Below are positions 16,266 through 28,058 of a stretch of 39,864 nucleotides of DNA, piece after piece (positions within the stretch are counted from its first letter, which is position 1; each line of letters starts with the position of its first letter). Location of the stretch: positions 1 to 39,864 of the forward strand of contig CAMDBU010000039.1 in assembly GCA_945889495.1 (NCBI GenBank), given 5' to 3'. Both the position numbers and the translations under genes were made by a program. This stretch comes from Syntrophobacter sp. SbD2. GTDB taxonomy: Bacteria > Desulfobacterota > Binatia > UBA9968. Under the pieces are notes generated by a model. It was not told the DNA's origin and searched no databases. It saw only the letters and a program-made list of their open reading frames with translations.

Positions 16266-16342
16266 TCTCTCGCAAAGACGCAAAGCTCGCAAAGTTCAGA
16301 AATTGTCTTAATTTACTTTGCGGCTTTGCGCCTTTGCGGGAG
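16266..16342. repeat. long imperfect hairpin, CTCGCAAAGACGCAAAG type
   Basis: CTCGCAAAGACGCAAAGCTCGCAAAG pairs with CTTTGCGGCTTTGCGCCTTTGCGGGAG across about 20 bases. This is a second family of intergenic hairpin, with half-copies at 27253-27285, 28636-28692 and 29443-29470. Confidence 0.8.
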
Positions 16343-16366
16343 TAATCTCTTATCCGATAGGGAAAA

Positions 16367-17545
16367 CTAGTCGAGCAGTTTACCCAGCGCCTTTTTGATC
16401 TTGCGCACCGCCTGCTTAGTGCGGTGCTCGTTTTCGATCAGCGCGAAGCGCACATGCTCATCGCCATACTGGCCGAAGCCGATGCCCGGCGACACCGCGA
16501 CCTGGGCTTCCTGTAGCAAGTACTTAGCGAACTCCACCGAGCCCATTTTCTTCGCCGGCTCGGGGATCTCGGCCCAGACAAACATTGTCCCCTTGGGGCG
16601 TGGGATATGCCAGCCGGCGCGGTCGAGACCGTCGAGCAAGGCATCGCGCCGCTTCTGATACATGGAGCAAATCTCCTCGACGCAGTCCTGCGGCCCGTCG
16701 AGCGCTTGGATCGCGGCGATCTGGATCGGCTGGAAAATCCCGTAGTCGAGATAGCTCTTGATCCGCGCCAGGGCGTGGACGATCTCTTTGTTGCCGACGC
16801 AGAAGCCGACCCGCCAGCCCGGCATGTTGTAGCTCTTCGAGAGCGAGAAAAACTCCACGCCGACATCCTTGGCGCCTGCCGCCTGAAGAAAGCTCGGCGC
16901 CTTGTAACCGTCGAAGGTCAGATCGGCGTAGGCGAGATCGTGGACGACCAGGAATTCATGCTCCTTGGCCGCCTTGACGACTTTCTCGAAAAAGTCGAGC
17001 TCGACCACTTGAGTCGTCGGATTATGCGGGAAGCTGATGATCAGCATCTTGGGCTTGGGCCAGGTCTGGCGAATCGCCTCGTCGAGATGGGCGAAAAACT
17101 CTTCGCTGGTGGTAAGCGGAATGCAACGCAGATCGCCGCCGGCCAGGACCACCGAATACTGATGGATCGGATAGGTCGGGCTCGGACAGAGCACCACATC
17201 GCCGGGATCGATAGTCGCCCAGGCGAGGTGGGACAAGCCCTCCTTGGCGCCGATGGTGACGATCGCCTCGCTGTCGGGATCGATGTCAACGCCGTAACGG
17301 CGCTTGTACCATTTCGCGATCGCCACCCGCAGCTTATAAATGCCGCGCGACACCGAGTAGCGGTGATTGGCCGGCTTGGAGGCGGCTTCGATGAGCTTGG
17401 CCACCACATGCGGCGGCGTCGGCAAATCCGGATTGCCCATGCCAAAGTCGACGATATCCTCACCCCGATGCCGCGCCTCCATCTTCATGCCATCGATGAT
17501 GCTGAAGACATAGGGCGGCAGCCGCTTGATCCGCTGAAATTCCAC
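16367..17545 (-). CDS. alaC: class I aminotransferase, AlaC/YfdZ-like
   Basis: The 392-residue pyridoxal-phosphate enzyme has [20 protein letters not shown] and [16 protein letters not shown] at its N-terminus. [17 protein letters not shown] and [15 protein letters not shown] follow, and the lysine that binds the cofactor is K237 in [16 protein letters not shown]. This set matches the AlaC (YfdZ) glutamate-pyruvate transaminase branch rather than aspartate transaminase. A position just upstream of hom in the same direction is shared with several Geobacter-like genomes, so a role in the aspartate family or in alanine synthesis is plausible. Specificity is inferred. Confidence 0.88.
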   Translation of the reverse strand: MEFQRIKRLPPYVFSIIDGMKMEARHRGEDIVDFGMGNPDLPTPPHVVAKLIEAASKPANHRYSVSRGIYKLRVAIAKWYKRRYGVDIDPDSEAIVTIGAKEGLSHLAWATIDPGDVVLCPSPTYPIHQYSVVLAGGDLRCIPLTTSEEFFAHLDEAIRQTWPKPKMLIISFPHNPTTQVVELDFFEKVVKAAKEHEFLVVHDLAYADLTFDGYKAPSFLQAAGAKDVGVEFFSLSKSYNMPGWRVGFCVGNKEIVHALARIKSYLDYGIFQPIQIAAIQALDGPQDCVEEICSMYQKRRDALLDGLDRAGWHIPRPKGTMFVWAEIPEPAKKMGSVEFAKYLLQEAQVAVSPGIGFGQYGDEHVRFALIENEHRTKQAVRKIKKALGKLLD

Positions 17546-17705
17546 GAACCGTCACCTCTTTTTGAAATGGAGAATCAAAGACTTTATGGTTATAAGGCAT
17601 CGCTCCGTTGGGTGCAAATGGCGCATTGGCGAAACGCACGCCAGCGCCCATTTGAGCTTTTGCCAACACCGCTGTTTATGCTACCATTGGGGCGAAAGTG
17701 AGTTG

Positions 17706-18281
17706 ATGAAAACCATCGATATGTCCGGACAAGCTGCGCGCCGATATTTTACCATCGACGAATACCACCGCATGGGCGAAGCGGGGATTCTCAATGAACA
17801 TGATCGCGTCGAACTGATCGAAGGTGAGATTCTAAGAATGAGCCCAATTGGAAGCCGCCATGCCGCATGCGTCAATCGATTGATCCGACAACTCACCAAC
17901 CTAATTGGCGACCGCGCGATTGTCAGCCCGCAAAATCCAATTGTGCTGAGCGATCTTTCTGAACCCGAGCCGGACGTTGTCATCCTTCGCAGCCAGGCGG
18001 ATTTTTATGCTAAAGCTCTTCCCAGCGCCACCGACGCTCTATTGATCATCGAGGTCGCGGATAGCTCCATCACCTATGATCGCGAAGTGAAGCTCCCGAC
18101 CTACGCCAGCTCAGGTATCCCGGAGTTTTGGATTGTCGATTTGGCAGCCGAGAGTATTGAGGTCTACACCTCACCGCGCCACGGCGTCTATCAAAACTTG
18201 CAGTCATTCCAGCGCGGCGCTTCGATCACGCCGCTCAACTTTTCCGATTTAGCGATTAGCGTTACCAGTATTCTTGGCTGA
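17706..18281 (+). CDS. Uma2-family (DUF820) putative endonuclease
   Basis: The 191-residue product has the DUF820/Uma2 fold related to PD-(D/E)XK nucleases: YFTIDEYHRMGEAGIL, DRVELIEGEILRMSPIGSRH, then EPEPDVVIL, LLIIEVADSS and YDREVKLPTYASSGIPEFWI. The EPDVV Asp, the IIEV Glu and the EVKLPTYA Lys would form the active site. Its biological target is unknown; the family is often found as isolated genes. The ATG at 17706 is preferred because family homology begins close after it; upstream in-frame sequence is unlike the family. It is divergent from the aminotransferase gene. Confidence 0.85.
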   Translation: MKTIDMSGQAARRYFTIDEYHRMGEAGILNEHDRVELIEGEILRMSPIGSRHAACVNRLIRQLTNLIGDRAIVSPQNPIVLSDLSEPEPDVVILRSQADFYAKALPSATDALLIIEVADSSITYDREVKLPTYASSGIPEFWIVDLAAESIEVYTSPRHGVYQNLQSFQRGASITPLNFSDLAISVTSILG

Positions 18282-18343
18282 GCACCGCCCGATCCGTGGC
18301 AACGGGCGAGAAATGATTTGTCACCCCTGCCTCCGATCGGATC

Positions 18344-18369
18344 GTTGGGTTACGCTGCGCTAACCCAAC
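18344..18369. repeat. GTTGGGTTA..TAACCCAAC inverted repeat
   Basis: Perfect 9-base arms (18344-18352 and 18361-18369) surround CGCTGCGC. It lies in the gap between convergent genes (Uma2 and recG), but neither strand shows a U-tract, so I call it a repeat and not a terminator. A short GGCAACT direct repeat follows at about 18379-18405. Confidence 0.6.
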
Positions 18370-18411
18370 CTACGGAACTGGCAACTGGGAACCGGCAACT
18401 AGCAACTGCTC

Positions 18412-20624
18412 TTACCCCACCACGCCCAACTGCAAGCGCTTACCCCAGCGGTGTTTGAGAATCTCGCGCAGGCCAGCGGATTCTTTGCTCTTGAGCTGCG
18501 GATCTTTTTCCAACCATGTCAGGGCTTCTTTTCGCGCGGTGGCGAGAAGCTCGGTATCCCGGGTCAAACTTGCCAAGCGAAAATCGGCCAAGCCCGATTG
18601 CCGGGTGCCCAAGAGTTCGCCGGGACCGCGCAGTTTCAGATCGGCTTCGGCGATTTTGAAGCCGTCAGTTTCCTTGGCCATGACGCGCAAACGCTCGGCG
18701 GCCACCGCGCTGGCGGTGCCGTGATTGACCAGTAAACAAAATCCCGGCGCGTTACCGCGCCCGACCCGGCCGCGCAGCTGATGGAGCTGGGACAAGCCGA
18801 AGCGCTCGGCGTGCTCGATCACCATCACGGTGGCGTTGGCAATATCGATACCGACTTCGATGACCGTGGTAGCGACGAGAATGCCCAACTTGCCGTCGCG
18901 AAAGTCGCGCATGGTCTCATCCCGCTCGACGGTCTTCATGCGTCCATGGACCAGGCCGACGCCGAACTCTTTGAATAAAGTCTGGCCCATCTTCTCGGCC
19001 ATCTGGGTGGCGTCTTTGACCTGTTGCAGTTGTTCCGACGGTTCCACTAGCGGCAGAACGACGAAGGCCTGATGGCCTTTGCGCAGTTCATCGAGCACCA
19101 GCGAGTAAACTTGCTTGCGCTCACGCTCGTTGAACACTTTGGTTTGCACCGGCGTCCGCCCCGGCGGCATCTCGTCGACGAAGGACACTTCCATGTCGCC
19201 GTACAGCACCATGGCCAGGCTGCGCGGGATCGGCGTCGCGCTCATGAGCAACATGTGAGGCTCGTGAGTAGTCGACGACAGCGCCTCTTTGCCGGCGACC
19301 AACTGACGCAGCGACAAACGCTGGGCGACGCCGAAGCGATGCTGCTCGTCGACCACGCCGAGCCCCATGCGCGGCGCGTGGATATCCTCTTGAATCAGCG
19401 CATGAGTGCCGACGACAAATTGCACTTCGCCGCTCTCGATACGCGGCAACAGTTCACGGCGCTCCTTGGCCGGCGTCGCCGCGGTCAACAAGGCGGCGCG
19501 AATTCCCAATGACTCGGCGTAACCCGACAGGCCGCGAAAATGTTGCTCGGCCAATATCTCCGTCGGCGCCATCCAAAGCACCTGGTAGCCTTGCTCGATG
19601 ATGCGCAGCGACGCCAGCCACGCCACCATGGTTTTACCCGAGCCGACATCGCCTTGCACCAACCGCTGCATCGGCTGGCTGCCCGCCATATCGGCGGCGA
19701 TCTCGCGATAAACTCGCCGCTGGGCGTCGGTTAGTTTAAACGGCAACAGCTCGCCCATGCGCTTGAGCAGCGTATTGCCCGAAGCGCCCACCGGCTGAGC
19801 CCGGCTCTCGGTGCGCGCCCGTTTGCGCAGCCCCAAACCCAATTGCATGAAAAACAGTTCGTCGAAAATCACGCTGCGGTGCGCCGGCGAACTGGCGTCG
19901 TTGAGCGCCTCGACATCGCTGTCGAGGGACGGCTCGTGCAGCTTGGCCAAGGCATCGGCGATGGAGATCAAATTCATCCGGCCGGCGATACTTGGCGGCA
20001 AACCGGGTGGCAGATAAACTTTGAATTGCTCCAGCGCCTGGGCGGTGAGTTTGCGCATGAACGACATCGGTATGCCGCCAGGACGCAGGTAGACCGGCAA
20101 AATCCGCGCGTGGTCGCTCTCCTCGCCCGGCTCCAACACTTCGAAATCGGGATGGACGATGCGCAGCCGCCCCTGGCTCCCTAGCTCAACCTTGCCATGC
20201 ACGAGCAACTGCTGCCCTTGTGCGAGACCGTTGGCCAAGTAGCTCGGCGCCCGGTACCACATGAGATCGATCGCGCCGCTGTCATCGCGCAGCACCGCGG
20301 TGAGCATCTGGCTCTGCCGGCGCGGGTTGAAGCGGTTTTGCAGCATCGCCAGCTGGCCGGTGAAGCTCTCCTCCTGGCCAACCTTGGCTTGATTGATTTT
20401 TTTTAATTGGCGCCGGTCTTCGTAACGAAACGGCAAGTGATAGAGGATATCTTCGACGGTGCCGAGGCCGGCGGCTTCGAGCTGCTCGGCGCGCTTGGGA
20501 CCGACCCCCTTGAGCGCCTGTACCGGCGTCGCCAGGGCGCGCAGGCATTGGCGCACCGTGGGATTTGACTTGGTTGGACTGAGCGCGAGTTTTTGAACCT
20601 TAGCCGCCGGCTTCATGGACGCCA

Positions 20625-20625
<1 letters not shown>
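18412..20625 (-). CDS. recG: ATP-dependent DNA helicase RecG
   Basis: The 737-residue helicase remodels stalled forks and branched DNA. Domains in order: a helix-hairpin-helix-like ALKGVGPKRAEQLEAAGL (37-54), the wedge/OB region (about 85-170), then the helicase core. The core has Walker A GDVGSGKT (325-332), WMAPTEILAEQHF, VVDEQHRFGVAQR (DEQH box) and MSATPIPRSLAMVLYGDM. The helicase C lobe carries LVATTVIEVGIDIANATVM and QLRGRVGRG. The start may be GTG 20625, which overlaps the carB stop (TAGTG), or ATG 20616. The N-terminal lead of about 30 residues is longer than in E. coli RecG. It is the last gene of the pyrimidine transcript, or has its own promoter. Confidence 0.96.
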
Positions 20626-23864
<3,239 letters not shown>

Positions 23865-23869
23865 GGCTG

Positions 23870-25033
23870 CTAGGAACCTCGGTGCTGCGCCATCAGATCG
23901 GTGAAGCGTTTGAATAAATAGTTGGCGTCGTGCGGGCCGGGCGACGACTCGGGATGATACTGCACGGAAAAAATCGGCAGCTCGCGGTGGGCCAGCCCTT
24001 CCACCGTGTTGTCGTTCAAGTTCACATGGGTTAACTGCGCCGCGCCGATCAGCGAATCGGTGTCGACGGCGAAGCCATGATTTTGCGAAGTGATCTCGAC
24101 CTTGCGCGTGGTCAGATCCATCACCGGTTGGTTGCCGCCGTGGTGGCCAAACTTGAGTTTGTAGGTCTTGCCGCCCAGGGCCAAGCCCAAAATCTGATGG
24201 CCGAGACAAATGCCGAAGATCGGCTTTTTACCGATCAATTGCTGGACGTTTTCCTTGGCGTAGGGCACCGCGTCGGGATCGCCCGGACCGTTGGAAAGAA
24301 AAATCCCGTCCGGCTTGAGCGCCAACACAGCGCTCGCCGGCGTCGACGCCGGCACTACGCGCACCTGGCAGCCCGACTCGGCCAAGTTGCGCAGGATGTT
24401 GTACTTGATGCCAAAGTCGTAGGCGACGACGAAATATTTCGGCGCCGTGAAGCTGCCCTTGCGGCTACGCTTGGCGGCGCTCGTGCCGTCGCGCTGTTTG
24501 TAGCCGCCGGTTAACTGCCACATGCCCTGGTTCCAATCGTAGGCCTCGGTGCAAGTGACGTTCTTGACCAAGTCTTGGCCGACCAACCCGGGCGCGGCCT
24601 TGGCTTTGGCCACCGCCTCTTCAGCACTCGCCGCGGTGGTCGTGATCACGCCGTCTTGGGCGCCATGATCGCGCAGATGGTGCACCAGGGCGCGGGTGTC
24701 GATACCCTGGATGCCGACGATGCCGTGGGCGGCCATGTACTCGTGCAGCGGCTGGCTGGCGCGCCAGTTGCTCGGTTGCGCGGTGTAGTCTTTAACGATG
24801 AAGCCGCGCATGAACGGCCGGCGCGCTTCGATATCTTCCGGATTGACACCGACGTTGCCGATCTGCGGATAGGTCATCGCTACCAATTGGCCTTCATATG
24901 ATGGGTCGGTGAGAATCTCCTGATAGCCGGTCATGCTGGTGTTGAACACCACTTCGCCGACCGCGTCGCCGTCGGCGCCGAAGCCTAAACCGTGAAAAAC
25001 CTGGCCGTCCGCTAGTGCTAAAATCGCTTTCAT
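23870..25033 (-). CDS. carA: carbamoyl-phosphate synthase small subunit (glutaminase)
   Basis: The 387-residue subunit releases ammonia from glutamine for CarB. The N-terminal domain has [20 protein letters not shown] and [19 protein letters not shown]. The class I glutaminase triad is Cys276 in [16 protein letters not shown], His360 and Glu362 in [13 protein letters not shown]. Length is normal. It lies between the pyrB fusion, 228 bases upstream, and carB, five bases downstream. The upstream gap contains repeats and no further PyrR-binding motif that I could see. Confidence 0.97.
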   Translation of the reverse strand: MKAILALADGQVFHGLGFGADGDAVGEVVFNTSMTGYQEILTDPSYEGQLVAMTYPQIGNVGVNPEDIEARRPFMRGFIVKDYTAQPSNWRASQPLHEYMAAHGIVGIQGIDTRALVHHLRDHGAQDGVITTTAASAEEAVAKAKAAPGLVGQDLVKNVTCTEAYDWNQGMWQLTGGYKQRDGTSAAKRSRKGSFTAPKYFVVAYDFGIKYNILRNLAESGCQVRVVPASTPASAVLALKPDGIFLSNGPGDPDAVPYAKENVQQLIGKKPIFGICLGHQILGLALGGKTYKLKFGHHGGNQPVMDLTTRKVEITSQNHGFAVDTDSLIGAAQLTHVNLNDNTVEGLAHRELPIFSVQYHPESSPGPHDANYLFKRFTDLMAQHRGS

Positions 25034-25134
25034 TCAATTAACCTAATCGATTCACTGCGCCTAATCTTGCTGTCCGTTGCGGAAATCATATCCGCTGCCG
25101 TCTCAACCTATGTCGCGATGCTGGAATCGCCCAT

Positions 25135-25248
25135 GGTTGTCATCCCGAGCAAAGCGAGGGATCTCGTCTTGGCTGCTACCTTCGAAGTCGAGATTCCTCG
25201 GCGGAGTCTATCCTGAGCGAAGCCGAAGGGCCTCGCAATGACAGATGC
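25135..25248. repeat. composite repeat with CCTGAGCGAAGCCGAAGG segment
   Basis: The block runs from TGTCATCCCGAGCAAAGCGAGGGATCT to CCTCGCAATGACAG, an outer inverted pair (TGTCAT / ATGACA). Inside it lie GTCTATCCTGAGCGAAGCCGAAGG and an ATTCCTCGGCGGAG segment. It resembles the layout at 29308-29417. It fills most of the carA upstream gap of 228 bases. Confidence 0.65.
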
Positions 25249-25261
25249 GCCTAGTCGACCA

Positions 25262-27211
25262 TTACTGACTCGCCGATTTCTCCCGGCTCGCTGCCACGGT
25301 ATTCGTATTCACCGCCGGATTGACGATCGAATAAATCACCACCCGGTCGCTCTCCTGGCGCTCCTCGCCGCGCAGCCGCACGCGCACCCGATCCTTCTCC
25401 GAGCTGGGAATATTTTTCCCGACATAGTTGGGCTTCACCGGCACCTCGCGGTGGCCGCGGTCGACCAACACCGCCAAACGCACCGAACGCGGCCGGCCGG
25501 AGCGAAAGATAATGCTCAGAGCGCTCTTCACCGTCCGTCCGGTATAAATCACATCGTCGACCAACACCACTTCGCGATCCTTCAAGCTCAACGGTCCGAG
25601 ATCGGGATCGGCGGCGCTGCTGCGGCGCAGCTCATCGCCGGAGCCGTATATTTCGATCTCGCCGAGCTCGGGTCGCCGTTTGCGCCGCGCTTCAATAGCC
25701 GCGGCGATGCGCTGGGCCAATTGCGAGCCGACGCTGCGCACGCCGAGGATCAACAAGCGGTCCGGGTCGCGGCAGTCGTTGAGAATCTGCTCGCTCATCG
25801 CTGCCAACGCGCTGTCGATCTCCTCCTCGCCCATGAGCACGCGCTGGCCGCTGGTCTTAGTTGGCTCGTAGCCCAGCTCTTCGGCCTCCTTGATCGAGTC
25901 GAACAGCGCCAGCTCACCCCGGCCCCACCAGTCACGAATCGTCGCGCTCTGCGCGATGTCGAAGGACGAGTAGCGCTTGGCCGCCCGGTTGCCGACGTAA
26001 TCAACCTTGAAACGGTGGTCGCAATAGTCGCAGCCCAGGATCAGCGCGCCGATATGGTCGGCGAAGTAAATTCGGAAGCGCCGCTCGGTGGACCGCGGTT
26101 CTTGGATGGTTATGCAATTGGCGTTGCGGCACTTGGGGCCGATGGGCTCCGGGCTGCGATAGGCGCGGCTGGCCTGCTTGGCGCCATGCCGCTGGGTACG
26201 ATTGGCACGGCTCAAAAATTCCAACAGCGCCATGCGCACCGGCACGCCGTAGGCGGCCTGCTTGAAGTAAATCCCGCGCCGGTCCTTGTCCAGTTCCGGC
26301 GACAATTCATCCACCCGCGGCAGCGGATGCATCACCACGGTATTTTGAAACCGTTTTTCCTGGAGAAACTCCGGGCCGATGGTCGGATAACTGGCGTTGG
26401 CGCCGCCATCCTTCATGCGCTCTTTCTGCTTGCGGGTCATGTAGAAGGCATCGTAGCGCAGGCCGGTGGCCAGGCTGCTCAACTGCGATTGAATGACTTT
26501 GTCGACTTGGGTGTAGAGCGCCAGTTGGTGCGGCTGCTTGGGCGTCAGATACAACGCGTCGGTTTCGGTGACCACCGAATTCAAATCCCCCGACGCCACC
26601 GGTGCGAAGGAATAGTCATATTCTCGCTCCAACCGCTCGATGACATACTGCGGCAGCTCCATGCCGCCCGCCGCCAGGGTTACAACATTGGCGCCGAAAC
26701 GCGCCAGCGCATAAACCAGCGAATGAATCGTCCGGCCATTTTTCAAATCGCCGCAGACCACCACCGTCAAGCCTTTGAGGCCGCCCTTTTCCTGGCGCAG
26801 CGTGTAGAGATCGCACAGCGTCTGGGTCGGGTGCTCATGGCCACCGTCACCGGCATTGATCACCGGCACATCGGCATGCTCGGCCATCGCCTGCACCGCG
26901 CCGTCCCAGTTGTGGCGCACGACCAAGACATCGGCGTAGCTCGACACCACCTTGGCGGTATCGGCGACGGTCTCGCCCTTTGCGGTGGACGACGCCTTCA
27001 TGTCCGAACAAGAAATCACCGAACCGCCAAGCCGCTGCATCGCCGACTCGAATGACAGCCGCGTGCGCGTGCTCGGCTCGTAGAACAGCGTCGCCATGAT
27101 CTGCCCCGCGCCGACCTTGGCCGCGCGCAGCTTCGCGACATCGTCGGCCAAGGTGAAGATCTCCTCGATCTCGTCGTTGGTCAGGTCGGCTATGGAAATC
27201 AGGCTGCGCAT
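25262..27211 (-). CDS. pyrB: aspartate transcarbamoylase fused to a PyrI-like zinc domain and a PyrR-like domain
   Basis: This 649-residue protein has three parts in one uninterrupted frame. Residues 1-335 are a full aspartate transcarbamoylase: STRTR at 47-51, KGE at 78-80, HPTQ at 127-130, and HPLPR at 295-299, all catalytic or substrate-binding. Residues about 359-402 match the zinc-binding end of PyrI: CRNANCITIQEP then CDYC, i.e. Cys361, 366, 394 and 397 in a C-x4-C-x27-C-x2-C layout (E. coli PyrI is C-x4-C-x23-C-x2-C). The nucleotide-binding half of PyrI is absent. After a linker, residues about 455-649 match PyrR: LLILGVRSVGSQLAQRI, the phosphoribosyltransferase signature VVLVDDVIYTGRTVKSAL (548-565) and VLVDRGHREVPVKPNYVGKN. 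The usual PyrR YRDD motif is replaced by YGSGDELRR. Separate pyrR, carA and carB genes flank it. The fusion may be a self-sensing transcarbamoylase; its function beyond the first domain is inference. Confidence 0.92.
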   Translation of the reverse strand: MRSLISIADLTNDEIEEIFTLADDVAKLRAAKVGAGQIMATLFYEPSTRTRLSFESAMQRLGGSVISCSDMKASSTAKGETVADTAKVVSSYADVLVVRHNWDGAVQAMAEHADVPVINAGDGGHEHPTQTLCDLYTLRQEKGGLKGLTVVVCGDLKNGRTIHSLVYALARFGANVVTLAAGGMELPQYVIERLEREYDYSFAPVASGDLNSVVTETDALYLTPKQPHQLALYTQVDKVIQSQLSSLATGLRYDAFYMTRKQKERMKDGGANASYPTIGPEFLQEKRFQNTVVMHPLPRVDELSPELDKDRRGIYFKQAAYGVPVRMALLEFLSRANRTQRHGAKQASRAYRSPEPIGPKCRNANCITIQEPRSTERRFRIYFADHIGALILGCDYCDHRFKVDYVGNRAAKRYSSFDIAQSATIRDWWGRGELALFDSIKEAEELGYEPTKTSGQRVLMGEEEIDSALAAMSEQILNDCRDPDRLLILGVRSVGSQLAQRIAAAIEARRKRRPELGEIEIYGSGDELRRSSAADPDLGPLSLKDREVVLVDDVIYTGRTVKSALSIIFRSGRPRSVRLAVLVDRGHREVPVKPNYVGKNIPSSEKDRVRVRLRGEERQESDRVVIYSIVNPAVNTNTVAASREKSASQ

Positions 27212-27252
27212 TTCAGTTTATCGTGCAGATACCGAAATCGGATTCGGATTTA

Positions 27253-27335
27253 TCTCCCGCAAAGGCGCAAAGACGCCAAGTTCGGAATAATATTTTACAG
27301 TTTATGTTCCGATCGCCCTGAGCTTTGTCGAAGGG
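27253..27335. repeat. half CTCCCGCAAAGGCGCAAAG repeat plus CCCTGAGCTTTGTCGAAGGG
   Basis: CTCCCGCAAAGGCGCAAAG at about 27254-27272 is one arm of the 16266-16342 hairpin family. CCCTGAGCTTTGTCGAAGGG at about 27316-27335 is a stand-alone copy of the CCTGAGC-n-GTCGAAGG sequence. Both lie in the 129-base gap between pyrR and the pyrB fusion. Confidence 0.65.
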
Positions 27336-27340
27336 TGCGG

Positions 27341-27901
27341 TTAAATACTCCGATTCTTTTCTTGCCAGTTGGTCAGCACCACTTGATCGACCCCATCTGC
27401 TTCATCGAGCAATACGTTAACCCGCTGGCCGTCGAGGACTTCGATATTTTTGCCGACGATATCGGCACGGATCGGCAGCTCGCGGTCGCCGCGATCGATC
27501 AGCGCCGCGACGAGAATTCGCTTTGGCTGGCCCAAACGCTCCACTGCCTCCATCGCCGCGCGAATCGTCCGGCCGCGGAAAATCACATCGTCGACCAACA
27601 CCACGGTCCGGTCATCCACCGCCACCTGCACCTCGAACGCCCCTACCGCCGGCAGCGACTGCTCCTGCAACTTGTCGTCGCGATAGGGCGTCACGTCGAT
27701 CACGCCCACCGCCGGCGCGGTCTTGGCGATCTCCTCGATCTTGCGCGCCAGCCGACGCGCCAAATGAACACCGCGCGAACGGATGCCGATCAAAGCCAAC
27801 TCGCCCGGCGCGCTCGCCTTCTCGACGATCTCGTGCGCCATCCGGCTGACCATCCGGCCGATGTCGTCCCGTTCGAGTAAAGTTTTTTTCTCTTCAGCCA
27901 T
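27341..27901 (-). CDS. pyrR: PyrR pyrimidine attenuation regulator / uracil phosphoribosyltransferase
   Basis: The 186-residue product is a stand-alone PyrR, an RNA-binding regulator that senses UMP/UTP and often has uracil phosphoribosyltransferase activity. It keeps LALIGIRSRGVHLARRL (35-51), YRDD (73-76), VVLVDDVIFRGRT (100-112) and IDRGDRELPIRADIVGKN (135-152). I chose ATG 27901 because the longer frame's first eight codons are encoded by the terminator hairpin. The start codon directly follows a run of seven T. It is the first gene of the pyrimidine unit, followed by the pyrB fusion, carA and carB, and its own leader carries a candidate PyrR target. Confidence 0.93.
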   Translation of the reverse strand: MAEEKKTLLERDDIGRMVSRMAHEIVEKASAPGELALIGIRSRGVHLARRLARKIEEIAKTAPAVGVIDVTPYRDDKLQEQSLPAVGAFEVQVAVDDRTVVLVDDVIFRGRTIRAAMEAVERLGQPKRILVAALIDRGDRELPIRADIVGKNIEVLDGQRVNVLLDEADGVDQVVLTNWQEKNRSI

Positions 27902-27938
27902 AAAAAAAGACCCGCCCGGCGTCACCGAGTGGGTCTTT
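27902..27938 (-). terminator. intrinsic terminator (attenuator) abutting the pyrR start codon
   Basis: On the minus strand AAAGACCC (27938-27931) pairs with GGGTCTTT (27913-27906), with an inner CGG/CCG pairing. The stem is followed by a T-tract at 27908-27902 that ends at the ATG. Termination here would stop the transcript before any gene. The ribosome site would have to lie in the 3' stem (GGCGGG), so folding could also block translation. Confidence 0.8.
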
Positions 27939-27983
27939 GCGCGTAGCGATTGTGTGAATTAAGTTCCGTCATGATGCCCTTTG

Positions 27984-28001
27984 CCGACCTCACAGGATCG
28001 G
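27984..28001 (-). promoter_or_regulatory. PyrR-binding RNA loop in the pyr leader
   Basis: The transcribed strand reads CCGATCCTGTGAGGTCGG: CCGA and TCGG pair as a stem around TCCTGTGAGG. The known Bacillus PyrR-binding loop consensus is ARUCCNGNGAGGYU. This site matches it except the first and last base. It lies about 15 bases after the predicted transcription start and 46 bases before the terminator stem. I found no clear antiterminator pairing with the terminator's 5' arm. Confidence 0.75.
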
Positions 28002-28018
28002 ATTAAAAGGTATGGATT

Positions 28019-28047
28019 TTTCTAACTTGCGCCGACCTCATTGTCAA
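28019..28047 (-). promoter_or_regulatory. sigma70-type promoter of the pyr operon
   Basis: TTGACA (28047-28042) is followed after exactly 17 bases by TAGAAA (28024-28019), four of six matches to TATAAT. The predicted start near 28012 gives a leader of about 110 bases, containing the PyrR loop and the terminator. It lies between the metallophosphoesterase stop and pyrR. Confidence 0.7.
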
Positions 28048-28058
28048 TGAATCCATTC

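Noticed and set aside
18344-18369. Intrinsic terminator for recG or Uma2
   Set aside because: The hairpin has no T-tract on either side.
23865-24209. 115-codon N-terminal extension of CarB
   Set aside because: It overlaps carA in another frame; CarB homology begins at the ATG at 23864, which has its own ribosome site.
25238-27055. A 605-codon plus-strand open frame over the pyrB fusion
   Set aside because: It is the antisense shadow of a gene with strong domain matches; its translation is rich in Arg, His and Gln with no recognisable motif.
27212-27340. A second PyrR-binding leader ahead of the pyrB fusion
   Set aside because: No TCC-n-GnGAGG loop or terminator found; the gap holds only repeat fragments.
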